Assembly: GCA_001717015.1 (NCBI GenBank)
Contig: MAGV01000031.1
Coordinates: 7,492 to 15,743 of the forward strand
DNA length: 8,252 bases
DNA from: Candidatus Methanosuratincola petrocarbonis (ex Vanwonterghem et al. 2016)
Lineage (GTDB): Archaea > Thermoproteota > Methanomethylicia > Methanomethylicales > Methanomethylicaceae
Reading direction: 5' to 3'
Notes under the pieces: generated by a model
The model's database searches: none
Told to the model about the DNA's origin: nothing
What the model saw: the letters and a program-made list of their open reading frames with translations, nothing else
Position numbers and translations under genes: made by a program
Part shown: positions 1-6,116 of the stretch, piece after piece
Layout of the letters: each line of letters opens with the position of its first letter
Numbering within the stretch: the stretch's first letter is position 1

Positions 1-63
1 GACAAGGTGAATGCCGAAGTCGAGAGCCTTATGAAGGAAGCAGGATACTACAACAAGAAATAG
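1..63 (+). CDS. C-terminal tail of probable ABC sugar-transporter solute-binding protein (partial)
   Basis: The first 20 codons read DKVNAEVESLMKEAGYYNKK and end at a TAG at 61-63, in frame with the left edge of the window, so only the end of the gene is visible. A charged, helical tail followed at once by two CUT1 permease genes is what is expected of an extracellular sugar-binding lipoprotein, which would catch the substrate outside the membrane and hand it to the permeases. The tail alone does not identify the family; the call rests mainly on gene order (binding protein, then permease A, then permease B), which is standard for CUT1 transporters. An unrelated upstream gene remains possible. 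Confidence 0.6.
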   Translation, partial: DKVNAEVESLMKEAGYYNKK

Positions 64-96
64 GAACAGAACATAGGTTTGTAGGTGGAGCGGTGA

Positions 97-140
97 GGGG
101 CGGGCCCGACCCGGAAGCATTGAGTAGAGTGTCCCGCCCC
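97..140 (+). other. GC-rich intercistronic stem-loop between binding-protein and permease genes
   Basis: GGGGCGGG at 97-104 is perfectly complementary to CCCGCCCC at 133-140, with a 28-nt loop that starts with further GC-rich sequence. No U-run follows, so it is not a classic intrinsic terminator. In other CUT1 operons, hairpins at this position often act as partial terminators or as mRNA stabilisers that keep the binding protein in excess over the permeases; that role here is inferred. A second weaker hairpin (GTTTCTC 199-205 with GGGAAAC 209-215, one G-U pair) lies in the same 238-bp spacer, which otherwise holds no gene I recognise. Confidence 0.45.
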
Positions 141-301
141 GGTCTCCGCCCGGTCTCTGTGAGGTTGTCATATGCCTGCTGGATACCCACACGAACCGGT
201 TTCTCTCGGGGAAACGCTGCAAACGCTACATGTCGGGGTACCGCAGGTCCCTGGAGCCGGTGCGCGGACGTCGTTGGACATTACTTTGAGGAGTAACAAT
301 C

Positions 302-1201
302 ATGACACTGGGACGAAACAGGAGAGCCTGGCTATCTGAAAAAACGACGCTACCTTACGTGCTCGTTACTCCCGCCCTGATACTTATGGTAGCCATCGTG
401 ATAGCGCCGCTCGTCTTTTCGTTGGTGATGGGCTGGTACAATTGGAGCCCCCTGAGGCAGCAGGCACCAACGTACGTCGGGCTGGCGAATTACATCAAAC
501 TGTTCAGTGATGCAGACTTCTGGTACACCGTCCAGATTTCCGCGAAGTACGTCTTGTTTGTCGTAGGGATAGCGGTCACCCTGGGCTTCGTAATAGCTAT
601 GGCCCTATCTGTCGACATGCCTGGTATTAGATTGCTGCGAAGTCTGGTAATCCTTCCCCTAATGCTGAGCCCGGTGGTAGTAGGACTCATGTGGTGCCTT
701 CTCTATGATCCCCGGGGGGGAGTCATCAACTACGTGTTGGGTCTGTTCAAGCTCGGCAGGCCGCTGTGGATTGGCGACGTGAGGTCGGCTCTGATCAGCG
801 TGGCGATTGTGGGTGCTTGGCAGGCGACGCCATTCGCTGCGCTGGTCCTCCTGGCTGGCCTGCAAGCTCTGCCAATTGAGCCGTATGAAGCAGCAAGGGT
901 AGACGGGGCATCGGAGTGGGCGGTATTTCGGTATCTGACGCTGCCGCTGCTGCGGAAGTTCATCCTACTTGCCGTGCTGTTCCTTTCCGTCGACGCGATT
1001 CGGGCATTCGATACCATATACACGATGACACGGGGAGGGCCCGGGAGAGCGACCGAGGTGGCCTCCATGTACGCGTTTACGCTGGGATTCCGGGCATACA
1101 GGATGGGAGCGGCTTATGCCATGTCTCATGTCATCCTGCTGGCGACTGTCCTCGTGGGTTTGCTTATACTCTTGGGCTTTCGAGGGGGTTCACGAGAGTA
1201 A
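302..1201 (+). CDS. CUT1-family ABC sugar permease, MalF/UgpA type
   Basis: Integral inner-membrane subunit of a carbohydrate ABC importer; with the second permease it forms the translocation pore and docks to a shared ATPase. The 299-residue product is the normal length. It has a short basic N-terminus and about six hydrophobic segments (roughly residues 18-45, 78-103, 112-135, 162-190, 220-240 and 268-294). The EAA loop that contacts the ATPase is at 196-215 (EAARVDG, ending YLTLPLL). FDTIYTMTRGGPGRATEV near 236-253 is the conserved segment seen in MalF/UgpA-type permeases. The ATG at 302 is supported by GAGGAG at 288-293, eight bases upstream. The downstream partner permease begins 75 bp after the TAA. 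No ATP-binding protein is encoded nearby, as is usual for CUT1 systems of Gram-positive bacteria that share an MsmX-type ATPase. Substrate cannot be told from sequence. Confidence 0.95.
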   Translation: MTLGRNRRAWLSEKTTLPYVLVTPALILMVAIVIAPLVFSLVMGWYNWSPLRQQAPTYVGLANYIKLFSDADFWYTVQISAKYVLFVVGIAVTLGFVIAMALSVDMPGIRLLRSLVILPLMLSPVVVGLMWCLLYDPRGGVINYVLGLFKLGRPLWIGDVRSALISVAIVGAWQATPFAALVLLAGLQALPIEPYEAARVDGASEWAVFRYLTLPLLRKFILLAVLFLSVDAIRAFDTIYTMTRGGPGRATEVASMYAFTLGFRAYRMGAAYAMSHVILLATVLVGLLILLGFRGGSRE

Positions 1202-1264
1202 TCGTATCTGTTCTGTGGACTCGCCTGGGGCGCTGACAACGGGCTCTTCGAAGGACGTGGTTGT

Positions 1265-1270
1265 GAGGTG
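1265..1270 (+). promoter_or_regulatory. Shine-Dalgarno site that fixes the start of the second permease
   Basis: GAGGTG ends six bases before the ATG at 1277. The longer reading from the GTG at 1268 would start inside this site, so ATG 1277 is preferred. Confidence 0.75.
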
Positions 1271-1276
1271 TGGGAA

Positions 1277-2107
1277 ATGAGGAGAAAACGCGTCAGATGG
1301 GGTCGAGTCATCGGGCACCGCGTTCTCGTCGTTCTGATACTTGTCTGGACACTGCTCCCCATATACTGGGTTGTATCGACTTCGCTCAAGTGGCCGGTGG
1401 ATGCGCTCGCTACGCCGCCGAAGTTCGTGTTTAGACCTACTTTGGCCAACTATAAAGGGGTCTTCGAGAGATTCGATTTTGGCGCATACCTGCTCAACAG
1501 CTTGACGGTCGGTCTGATGTCAACCTCGATCTCACTGCTGCTGGGAGCATTTGCGGCCTATTCGTTATCCCGCTTCAAGCTGAGAGGGGCCAGAGTCATA
1601 CTGATGCTGGTTCTGCTCGTGCGAATGATACCCGGCATAGTTCTCGTGTTTCCGCTGTTCCAGATGTTCCGGGTGACTCATCTCTTGGGAACCCGATGGG
1701 CGGTGGTGCTTGCCCACTCGACGTTCTGTCTTCCCTTCACGATTTGGATGGTCAAGGGCTTCGTCGATGATATCCCGATTGAGATAGAGCAGGCAGCCAT
1801 GCTCGATGGCTGCAGCAGACTCGGAGCCCTATTTCGAGTGGCGATGCCTCTGGTCGCGCCAGGCCTCGCAGCGTGTTTTACCCTGAATTTCATCGGGTCC
1901 TGGAACGAGTTCATGTTCGCAATGATCCTGACGAGTGGTCAAAACCGGACACTCCCGGCGTTGGTCGTGAGCTTTATCGACTTTATGTCCGTTGACTACG
2001 GCAGATTGACCGCAGCCAGCGTCATGGTGATGATTCCAATGATGGCGTTCGGCATGCTTGTCCAGCGAAACCTGACAAGGGGTCTGACCTTGGGCGCTGT
2101 CCACTAG
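1277..2107 (+). CDS. CUT1-family ABC sugar permease, MalG/UgpE type
   Basis: Second membrane subunit of the same sugar importer. From ATG 1277 the product is 276 residues, typical for MalG/UgpE-type permeases. The basic N-terminus (MRRKRVRWGR) precedes the first membrane segment (about 16-36), which ends in the family-typical LLPIYWVVSTSLK. Further hydrophobic segments fall near 73-97, 107-130, 140-162, 190-215 and 245-262. The EAA-like loop has Gln for Glu and reads QAAMLDGCSRLGALFRVAMP (172-191). GSWNEFMFAMIL (208-219) and the C-terminus RGLTLGAVH are also family hallmarks. The gene follows the first permease by 75 bp and was probably co-transcribed with it. A GTG at 1268 would add three residues but overlaps the ribosome-binding site. 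Confidence 0.95.
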   Translation: MRRKRVRWGRVIGHRVLVVLILVWTLLPIYWVVSTSLKWPVDALATPPKFVFRPTLANYKGVFERFDFGAYLLNSLTVGLMSTSISLLLGAFAAYSLSRFKLRGARVILMLVLLVRMIPGIVLVFPLFQMFRVTHLLGTRWAVVLAHSTFCLPFTIWMVKGFVDDIPIEIEQAAMLDGCSRLGALFRVAMPLVAPGLAACFTLNFIGSWNEFMFAMILTSGQNRTLPALVVSFIDFMSVDYGRLTAASVMVMIPMMAFGMLVQRNLTRGLTLGAVH

Positions 2108-2123
2108 TTACGAGAGGAGTTGA

Positions 2124-2204
2124 ATGAGTAAGGGGGTGGTGTGCTCGCCAACCAGAAGGTGCTCAGGGCAGACTCGTAGCGAATGCGTACTCAAGACATG
2201 GTAG
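2124..2204 (+). other. 26-codon reading frame with a strong ribosome-binding site (leader peptide, spurious, or frameshifted gene start)
   Basis: AGGAG at 2115-2119 stands four bases before ATG 2124, the best translation-initiation signal in the spacer after the second permease. It opens 26 codons that begin MSKGVVCSPTRRC and end at TAG 2202-2204, not in frame with the next gene (2224-3207). The downstream frame is open from 2128 but offers no ATG, GTG or TTG before 2224. Either this is a small leader whose translation couples to the next gene, or the next gene once began here and a frameshift has moved its start, or the match is chance. The peptide resembles nothing I know. Confidence 0.3.
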
Positions 2205-2223
2205 CCGGGGGGTTAGCTCAAGA

Positions 2224-3207
2224 GTGGGTCATTGGTCCGAGGGCAGAAGAGAGTTCAAGAGGGTATGGACGGTCCTAACCGAAGGCACGATCGATGGTGA
2301 GATAGTTGGCGCCCTTCCGACGACTTTGGAAATCGCGAGGGCTATCAGTACGTTAGCACGTGACTTTCAACCTGCTACAGCCGAAGAATTCGAATCGGAA
2401 CTCCGATGGGTTATTCAGGCAATTGCCGTCAAGGCAAATGGTTTGGCACCAGTACTCGACTTGCTTCACAATGTTGCGGTCGATCTTGAGACTGCGGTGC
2501 AAAGGAGAGACGGTGTTGACGGTCTAAAGGCCGCGGTAATTGCGTCAGCTGAAGGATTTCACAGCAGGTTACTGGCTGCGGTGGCGAGGGTGGCCACGGC
2601 ATGCGCTGAGCGGTTCCTGGACAGGGAGAGAGTCTTCGTATACAGTTGTAGCCGTACTGTGAACGCGGCGATCATACAGGCAAAGAATATGGGTAAGAAC
2701 ATCGAGGTTGTCGTGACGGAATCCAGGCCCTGGTACGAAGGGTTGAACACGGTGAAGGCTCTTGACGCAGAAGGAATCCGGGTGACGCTCGGCATCGACG
2801 CGGCGATTGCCGTCTTGATCTCGGAGTGCACCTCTGTTCTGGTGGGCGCGGAGTCCATATCCCATACCGGGGATGTGCTCTGCAAGGTGGGGACGTACCC
2901 TTTGGCAGTGCTCGCTAGGGAGCGTGGACTCCCCGTGAGGATTGCAGCAGATTGTTCGAAGTTTGACGTCACAAGCCCGTACTTGCAGTGGCCGAATTGC
3001 GGACCGGGGGGACCTGCGTCCGATCTAGTCGGAACCAGGCAATTTCAGCATGCCACGGTGGTAAACGCGTTGGCGGAGGTGGTACCGTCTTACCTCATAA
3101 CCGAGATAGTCACGGAAAGGGGAGTGTTGTCTCCTGCCGATGCCGCGCGCGTCGTGAAATCTCTTCCGGTGAGCATATCGTTAATCAAGACACGGGTGCC
3201 CAAATAA
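2224..3207 (+). CDS. eIF-2B alpha/beta/delta-fold protein, probable sugar-phosphate isomerase (R15P isomerase/MtnA-like)
   Basis: A 327-residue member of the superfamily that includes eIF-2B regulatory subunits, ribose-1,5-bisphosphate isomerase and methylthioribose-1-phosphate isomerase (MtnA). An N-terminal helical part (about 10-130) precedes a Rossmann-like C-terminal domain. Its signatures are VFVYSCSRTV (137-146), VVVTESRPWYEG (162-173), TLGID (188-192), VLVGAESISHTGDVLCKVGT (205-224), CSKFD (244-248) and the closing ITEIVTERGVLSPADA (292-307). In the archaeal ribose-1,5-bisphosphate isomerase the catalytic pair is Cys and Asp; Cys142 and Asp192 fall at roughly the matching places, which favours an enzyme over a translation factor, since bacteria lack eIF-2B. 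I infer an aldose-phosphate to ketose-phosphate isomerase acting on the imported sugar. The GTG start at 2224 is the first in its frame but has only a poor G-rich site upstream, so the N-terminus is uncertain. The next gene begins 80 bp after the stop. Confidence 0.85.
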   Translation: MGHWSEGRREFKRVWTVLTEGTIDGEIVGALPTTLEIARAISTLARDFQPATAEEFESELRWVIQAIAVKANGLAPVLDLLHNVAVDLETAVQRRDGVDGLKAAVIASAEGFHSRLLAAVARVATACAERFLDRERVFVYSCSRTVNAAIIQAKNMGKNIEVVVTESRPWYEGLNTVKALDAEGIRVTLGIDAAIAVLISECTSVLVGAESISHTGDVLCKVGTYPLAVLARERGLPVRIAADCSKFDVTSPYLQWPNCGPGGPASDLVGTRQFQHATVVNALAEVVPSYLITEIVTERGVLSPADAARVVKSLPVSISLIKTRVPK

Positions 3208-3277
3208 CTCTCCAAACCGCCCTGCGCAAAAGCAGACCTGCCTCAGTGACACGTATCTACACAGCAAGAGATCTATG

Positions 3278-3283
3278 GGAGGG
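3278..3283 (+). promoter_or_regulatory. Shine-Dalgarno site that fixes the start of the Gfo/Idh/MocA gene
   Basis: GGAGGG lies four bases before GTG 3288 and seven before TTG 3291. The same frame is open back to 2988 but overlaps the upstream gene, so this site sets the start. GTG 3288 is chosen; TTG 3291 would be one residue shorter. Confidence 0.75.
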
Positions 3284-3287
3284 ATCG

Positions 3288-4355
3288 GTGTTGAAGGACC
3301 ATGGAATAGCTATCTTGGGGGTCGATCACTGGTACGGAGCATTCCATACTGTACGCCAGTTGCGCGAACAGCCTGTGGCGCGGCTGGTAGGAGCAACCGG
3401 CTCATGCCCATCAAAGCTCGCGGCGTTTCAGGAGAAATTCGGGGTTCCAGTGTTCGCCGACTACCGGAAAGTGCTTGAACGTGATGACGTTGATATCGTA
3501 ACCATCTTCTCGTCCATTGATAAGACCTGTGAGTATACTGTAGCCGCCGCTGAAGCCGGAAAACACATAATGCTGATTAAGCCGATCGCAATGAATGTCG
3601 AACAGGCCGACAAGATGGTAGACGCTGTGGCCAAGGCGGGAGTGATCGCCGACACGGTGGAAGGCGAATTTGTTGCGATGCATCAGGACGTGGTAGAAAT
3701 GATACGCGATGGGGAAATTGGCGACATCGTCTTCGTACGTGCGGTCTACCACACCGCGGTCGCGGAAGACTGGTTGACGAGCGGCAACCCAGGTTGGTTT
3801 GTGGACCCGAAGAGGGTACCTGGTGGTGCATTGATGGACGAGGGCATTTACTGCATGCAACTTCTCAAACAGATTGTTGGGAAAGAAGTTGAGAAAGTGC
3901 TGTTTGGCAAGACAGCCAACCTGGTCCACAAGGACATAGAAGTCGAAGACTGGGGTATGGGAGTGTTCGAATTCGAGGGCGGAGTCATCGGCCATATCGA
4001 GGCGGACTGGACTCTCGTGAGGCCCCAGGTCACCAAACCCAGCCCCAAGCTGAATGCGTCCTGTCGAGTTGAGATTCGAGGGACAAAGGGTGAGATCGTA
4101 ACCGATTGGGTTCCATACAAATACAAGGCAGTTCTCGGAGAAAACCACCCGTACTGGACGTTCATTCAAATGCCGCCCAATGACGGCGCAGAGCTAGGCC
4201 GGGGTTATGAGCTAGGTTTGCTGGGGCACCTGATACGGTGTGTTGAAACCGGGGGCGCGCCCCTTATAAGGCTTTCCGAAGCCCGAGAAAGCCTCAGGGC
4301 CCTCCTGAGTGTATACGAGGCGGAGCGGACCGGTAGACCAGTAATCCTGAGGTAG
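3288..4355 (+). CDS. Gfo/Idh/MocA-family NAD(P)-dependent oxidoreductase
   Basis: A 355-residue cytoplasmic dehydrogenase of the family that oxidises or epimerises sugars and cyclitols such as myo-inositol and glucose. The N-terminal Rossmann domain opens with a nucleotide loop (IAILGVDHWYG, 7-17), followed by FGVPVFADYRKVLERDDVDIVTI (51-73 by position) that is typical of the family. The second domain carries GEIGDIVFVRA (142-152), then PGGALMDEGIY (178-188) and the C-terminal beta-sheet region. Two signature places differ. The usual EKP of the active site reads IKP (97-99), keeping the catalytic Lys98, and the His of the usual G-x-H after Asp is Tyr188. Asp184 is kept. The changes suggest an altered reaction or substrate, but activity cannot be excluded. 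It follows the eIF-2B-fold gene by 80 bp in the same direction, so both probably act on the same imported sugar. Length and the intact frame argue against decay. Confidence 0.9.
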   Translation: MLKDHGIAILGVDHWYGAFHTVRQLREQPVARLVGATGSCPSKLAAFQEKFGVPVFADYRKVLERDDVDIVTIFSSIDKTCEYTVAAAEAGKHIMLIKPIAMNVEQADKMVDAVAKAGVIADTVEGEFVAMHQDVVEMIRDGEIGDIVFVRAVYHTAVAEDWLTSGNPGWFVDPKRVPGGALMDEGIYCMQLLKQIVGKEVEKVLFGKTANLVHKDIEVEDWGMGVFEFEGGVIGHIEADWTLVRPQVTKPSPKLNASCRVEIRGTKGEIVTDWVPYKYKAVLGENHPYWTFIQMPPNDGAELGRGYELGLLGHLIRCVETGGAPLIRLSEARESLRALLSVYEAERTGRPVILR

Positions 4356-4840
4356 GATAGAGGAAACGTAGCGAACAATCTTCAAGAGCCTATCCGGGTG
4401 CAGAGTCGGTCGGGTCCCTTGTTACTCGTCCGCGGGTGTACCTGCTACATGCACTCCAGCAGCGATGGCTGTCCGGGTTCTCTGCGAAAGTAAGGATGTG
4501 ATCATCAGCGAGTTGACTAACGCAATCAAAGAGACCGCACAGCCCCGGCAATGATCTTGTCAGTAAGGCGATCAAGGTAGATATCGGCGCCGCAGTTCTT
4601 GGCTGACCTGCAACACTGCGGCGCCTCTGGATGCCAGTGCGCCTGCGACGCGAACGTTGTGGCGCTTGCGTTGTGTGCCGCCTCTTCCGTCTGCAAGGCT
4701 TCGTTGAATGAGGGTGCTAGCGGTCGTAACCGTGTTCACGGCAATCGCAGATCATGTCATCCAGCCCAGGGCGCAGTGACAAGGTTGACCCCTGGCTCTC
4801 TTTTGGGCGCGAGCCATCAGCTCTAAAGGGGGAAAGCGCA
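4356..4840 (+). other. 485-bp gap without a convincing gene
   Basis: No reading frame here resembles a known protein. The most protein-like stretch is 4465-4554 (MAVRVLCESKDVIISELTNA onward, 29 residues, TGA at 4552); its frame is open from 4372 but has no good ribosome-binding site. It could be the tail of a lost gene. A frame at 4599-4826 is rich in Cys and Ala in an unnatural way and looks non-coding. The region also holds a perfect 11-bp inverted repeat (listed separately). I found no clear -35/-10 promoter, although a gap this size ahead of the next gene would be a natural place for one. Confidence 0.5.
4586..4625. repeat. Perfect 11-bp inverted repeat in the gap upstream of the URO-D-like gene
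   Basis: GGCGCCGCAGT (4586-4596) and ACTGCGGCGCC (4615-4625) are exact reverse complements separated by 18 bases. The stem would be very stable in RNA, but no T-run follows on either strand, so a standard intrinsic terminator is not supported. It could be a weak terminator for the Gfo/Idh/MocA transcript, an RNA processing site or an operator for a regulator of the next gene; none is shown by the sequence. Confidence 0.55.
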
Positions 4841-5866
4841 GTGTCCATCAACCGTAAAGAAAGGATCCAGATGGTCCTTCGGCGGGAACGCCCGGATCGC
4901 CTACCCACCAACATCATCTACACTCCCCAAATGGGTCGGGTGCTGGCGAGCCATTACGGGGTGCCTCTTGAGGAACTACCAGGATATCTGGACCAGCACT
5001 TGATGGTTGTTCTGCCGGACAACGAGTCCAAGCGTGATTGCGAGCGGGGTATTCGGTACGATGCGTGGGGTGTGGGGTGGAGCATGAATTCGGAGGGGTT
5101 CCAAGTAGTTGTGCACCCCATCGAGAAGCCGGAAGATTTCCGGACATACACGCCTCCTGATCCCATGGATCCAAACCTTCTACTCAGCGGGAGAGAACTC
5201 ATCAGGAAGAATGGCAAGAACATGTTCATATGTGGAGGGCACGGGTTTGTGTTGTTCGAGGGGGCCTCGTGTCTACTTGGATTTGAGAACTTCATGCTGT
5301 ACCTAATGACCGAACGAGACTTTATCACGAAGCTGCTTGACTGTCTTACTGATTATCATGTCAAGCTCGCGCACCGCATGGTGGATCTGGGCGTTGACGG
5401 AGGGTTCACGGGCGATGATTGGGGTTGTCAGCGGGGTTTGATGATTTCTCCAGAGCTGTGGCGGCAACTTTTTAAGCCGAGGATAGCTCGCATATGGGAA
5501 GTCTACAAGAAAGCTGGTCTGCCTGTCATGCATCATAGCTGCGGGGATGTTACACCCATTCTGGATGATTTGGTTGAGATAGGGCTTGACCTTCTCAATC
5601 CAGTTCAGCCAAGAGCCATGGATCAGGAATACGTTATGAACCGCTACGGGAGAAAACTCAGCTTTTGTGGAGGTGTCTGCAACCAGACCGTCTTACCATT
5701 TGGAACTCCCGCTGAGGTGGTAATCGAAGTTAAGAGGGCGATCGACCTGCTAGGGCGGTACGGGGGTTACATCATCGGGCCTTCGCATGAACTCACCACA
5801 GACATACCCGTCCAGAATGTCGATGCCATGATTAGCGCCATCCGGGAAAACGAACCGTGGGACTAG
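4841..5866 (+). CDS. Uroporphyrinogen decarboxylase (URO-D) superfamily protein, not HemE; methyltransferase-like
   Basis: A 341-residue TIM-barrel protein of the superfamily that joins HemE with cobalamin-dependent methyltransferases such as MtaA, MtbA and CmuA. It starts MSINRKERIQMVLRRERPDR, the usual opening of the non-HemE branch, and lacks the RQAGRYLPEY-type substrate motif of HemE near residues 25-40. Other landmarks are GDDWGCQRGLMISPELWRQL (191-210), FKPRIARIW (211-219), HHSCGD (231-236) and GYIIGPSHELTTDIPVQNV (309-327). His232 and Cys234 match the H-x-C part of the zinc site of MtaA/MtbA; the third ligand, a Cys near the C-terminus, is missing from the expected place, though Cys276 and Cys280 exist. 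GTG 4841 is chosen because AAAGGGGG ends about eight bases before it and the protein then begins like its family; upstream in-frame starts add an unrelated sequence. Proteins of this type are common in sugar-catabolism loci, usually with no known reaction. It may be a separate transcript, given the 485-bp gap. Confidence 0.85.
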   Translation: MSINRKERIQMVLRRERPDRLPTNIIYTPQMGRVLASHYGVPLEELPGYLDQHLMVVLPDNESKRDCERGIRYDAWGVGWSMNSEGFQVVVHPIEKPEDFRTYTPPDPMDPNLLLSGRELIRKNGKNMFICGGHGFVLFEGASCLLGFENFMLYLMTERDFITKLLDCLTDYHVKLAHRMVDLGVDGGFTGDDWGCQRGLMISPELWRQLFKPRIARIWEVYKKAGLPVMHHSCGDVTPILDDLVEIGLDLLNPVQPRAMDQEYVMNRYGRKLSFCGGVCNQTVLPFGTPAEVVIEVKRAIDLLGRYGGYIIGPSHELTTDIPVQNVDAMISAIRENEPWD

Positions 5867-5950
5867 CAGCGTCCTGCGGGCTGTATGCGTTCACTCGTCG
5901 CCTTTACAATTATATCGGTTTTCCTGCGCTCGGCATTTTCCTTGTCCGTG

Positions 5951-6030
5951 CTCGCGTTTGACAGAAGAGAACTACAGGGTCTTCAGCCGTGCAGCGTCCG
6001 CGAATAGAACTCCTGGCTGTCAAACGCGAG
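5951..6030. repeat. Perfect 14-bp inverted repeat enclosing 52 bases, between convergent genes
   Basis: CTCGCGTTTGACAG (5951-5964) and CTGTCAAACGCGAG (6017-6030) are exact reverse complements. The enclosed 52 bases contain a smaller pairing (GAAGA with TCTTC, about 5964-5982), so a multi-branched RNA fold is possible on either strand. No T-run follows either arm, and no target-site duplication is visible outside the arms. It lies in the 250-bp space between the ends of the URO-D-like gene and the DeoR-type gene. Possible roles are a bidirectional terminator without a U-tract, a very small inverted-repeat element or an operator. The remaining spacer shows nothing I can name. Confidence 0.65.
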
Positions 6031-6116
6031 ACTAAGCCATCTCCTGTGTCCTTACGGGCGTTATCTCTATAATGGAAGGCCGTGCGGCAGTGAGCTACTC
6101 ATCAGATACCCCTTTC

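Noticed and set aside
93..296. 67-codon plus-strand frame ahead of the first permease
   Set aside because: It spans the GC-rich hairpin, has no family resemblance and a composition that looks non-coding.
2988..3287. Upstream 100-codon extension of the Gfo/Idh/MocA frame
   Set aside because: It overlaps the end of the eIF-2B-fold gene in another frame and does not resemble the family; a good ribosome-binding site at 3278-3283 starts the gene later.
3411..4169. Minus-strand frame of 252 codons opposite the Gfo/Idh/MocA gene
   Set aside because: It is the antisense shadow of a clear gene; no ribosome-binding site or recognisable domain.
4599..4826. 75-codon Cys/Ala-rich frame in the 485-bp gap
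   Set aside because: TTG start without a ribosome-binding site, odd composition, and it crosses the inverted repeat.
5909..5914. TATAAT on the minus strand after the URO-D-like gene
   Set aside because: The bases where a -35 box should be (around 5932-5938) do not resemble TTGACA, and no minus-strand gene follows.
6068..6073. TATAAT on the plus strand between the convergent genes
   Set aside because: No -35-like hexamer lies 15-19 bases upstream, and it would point into the antisense of the DeoR-type gene.
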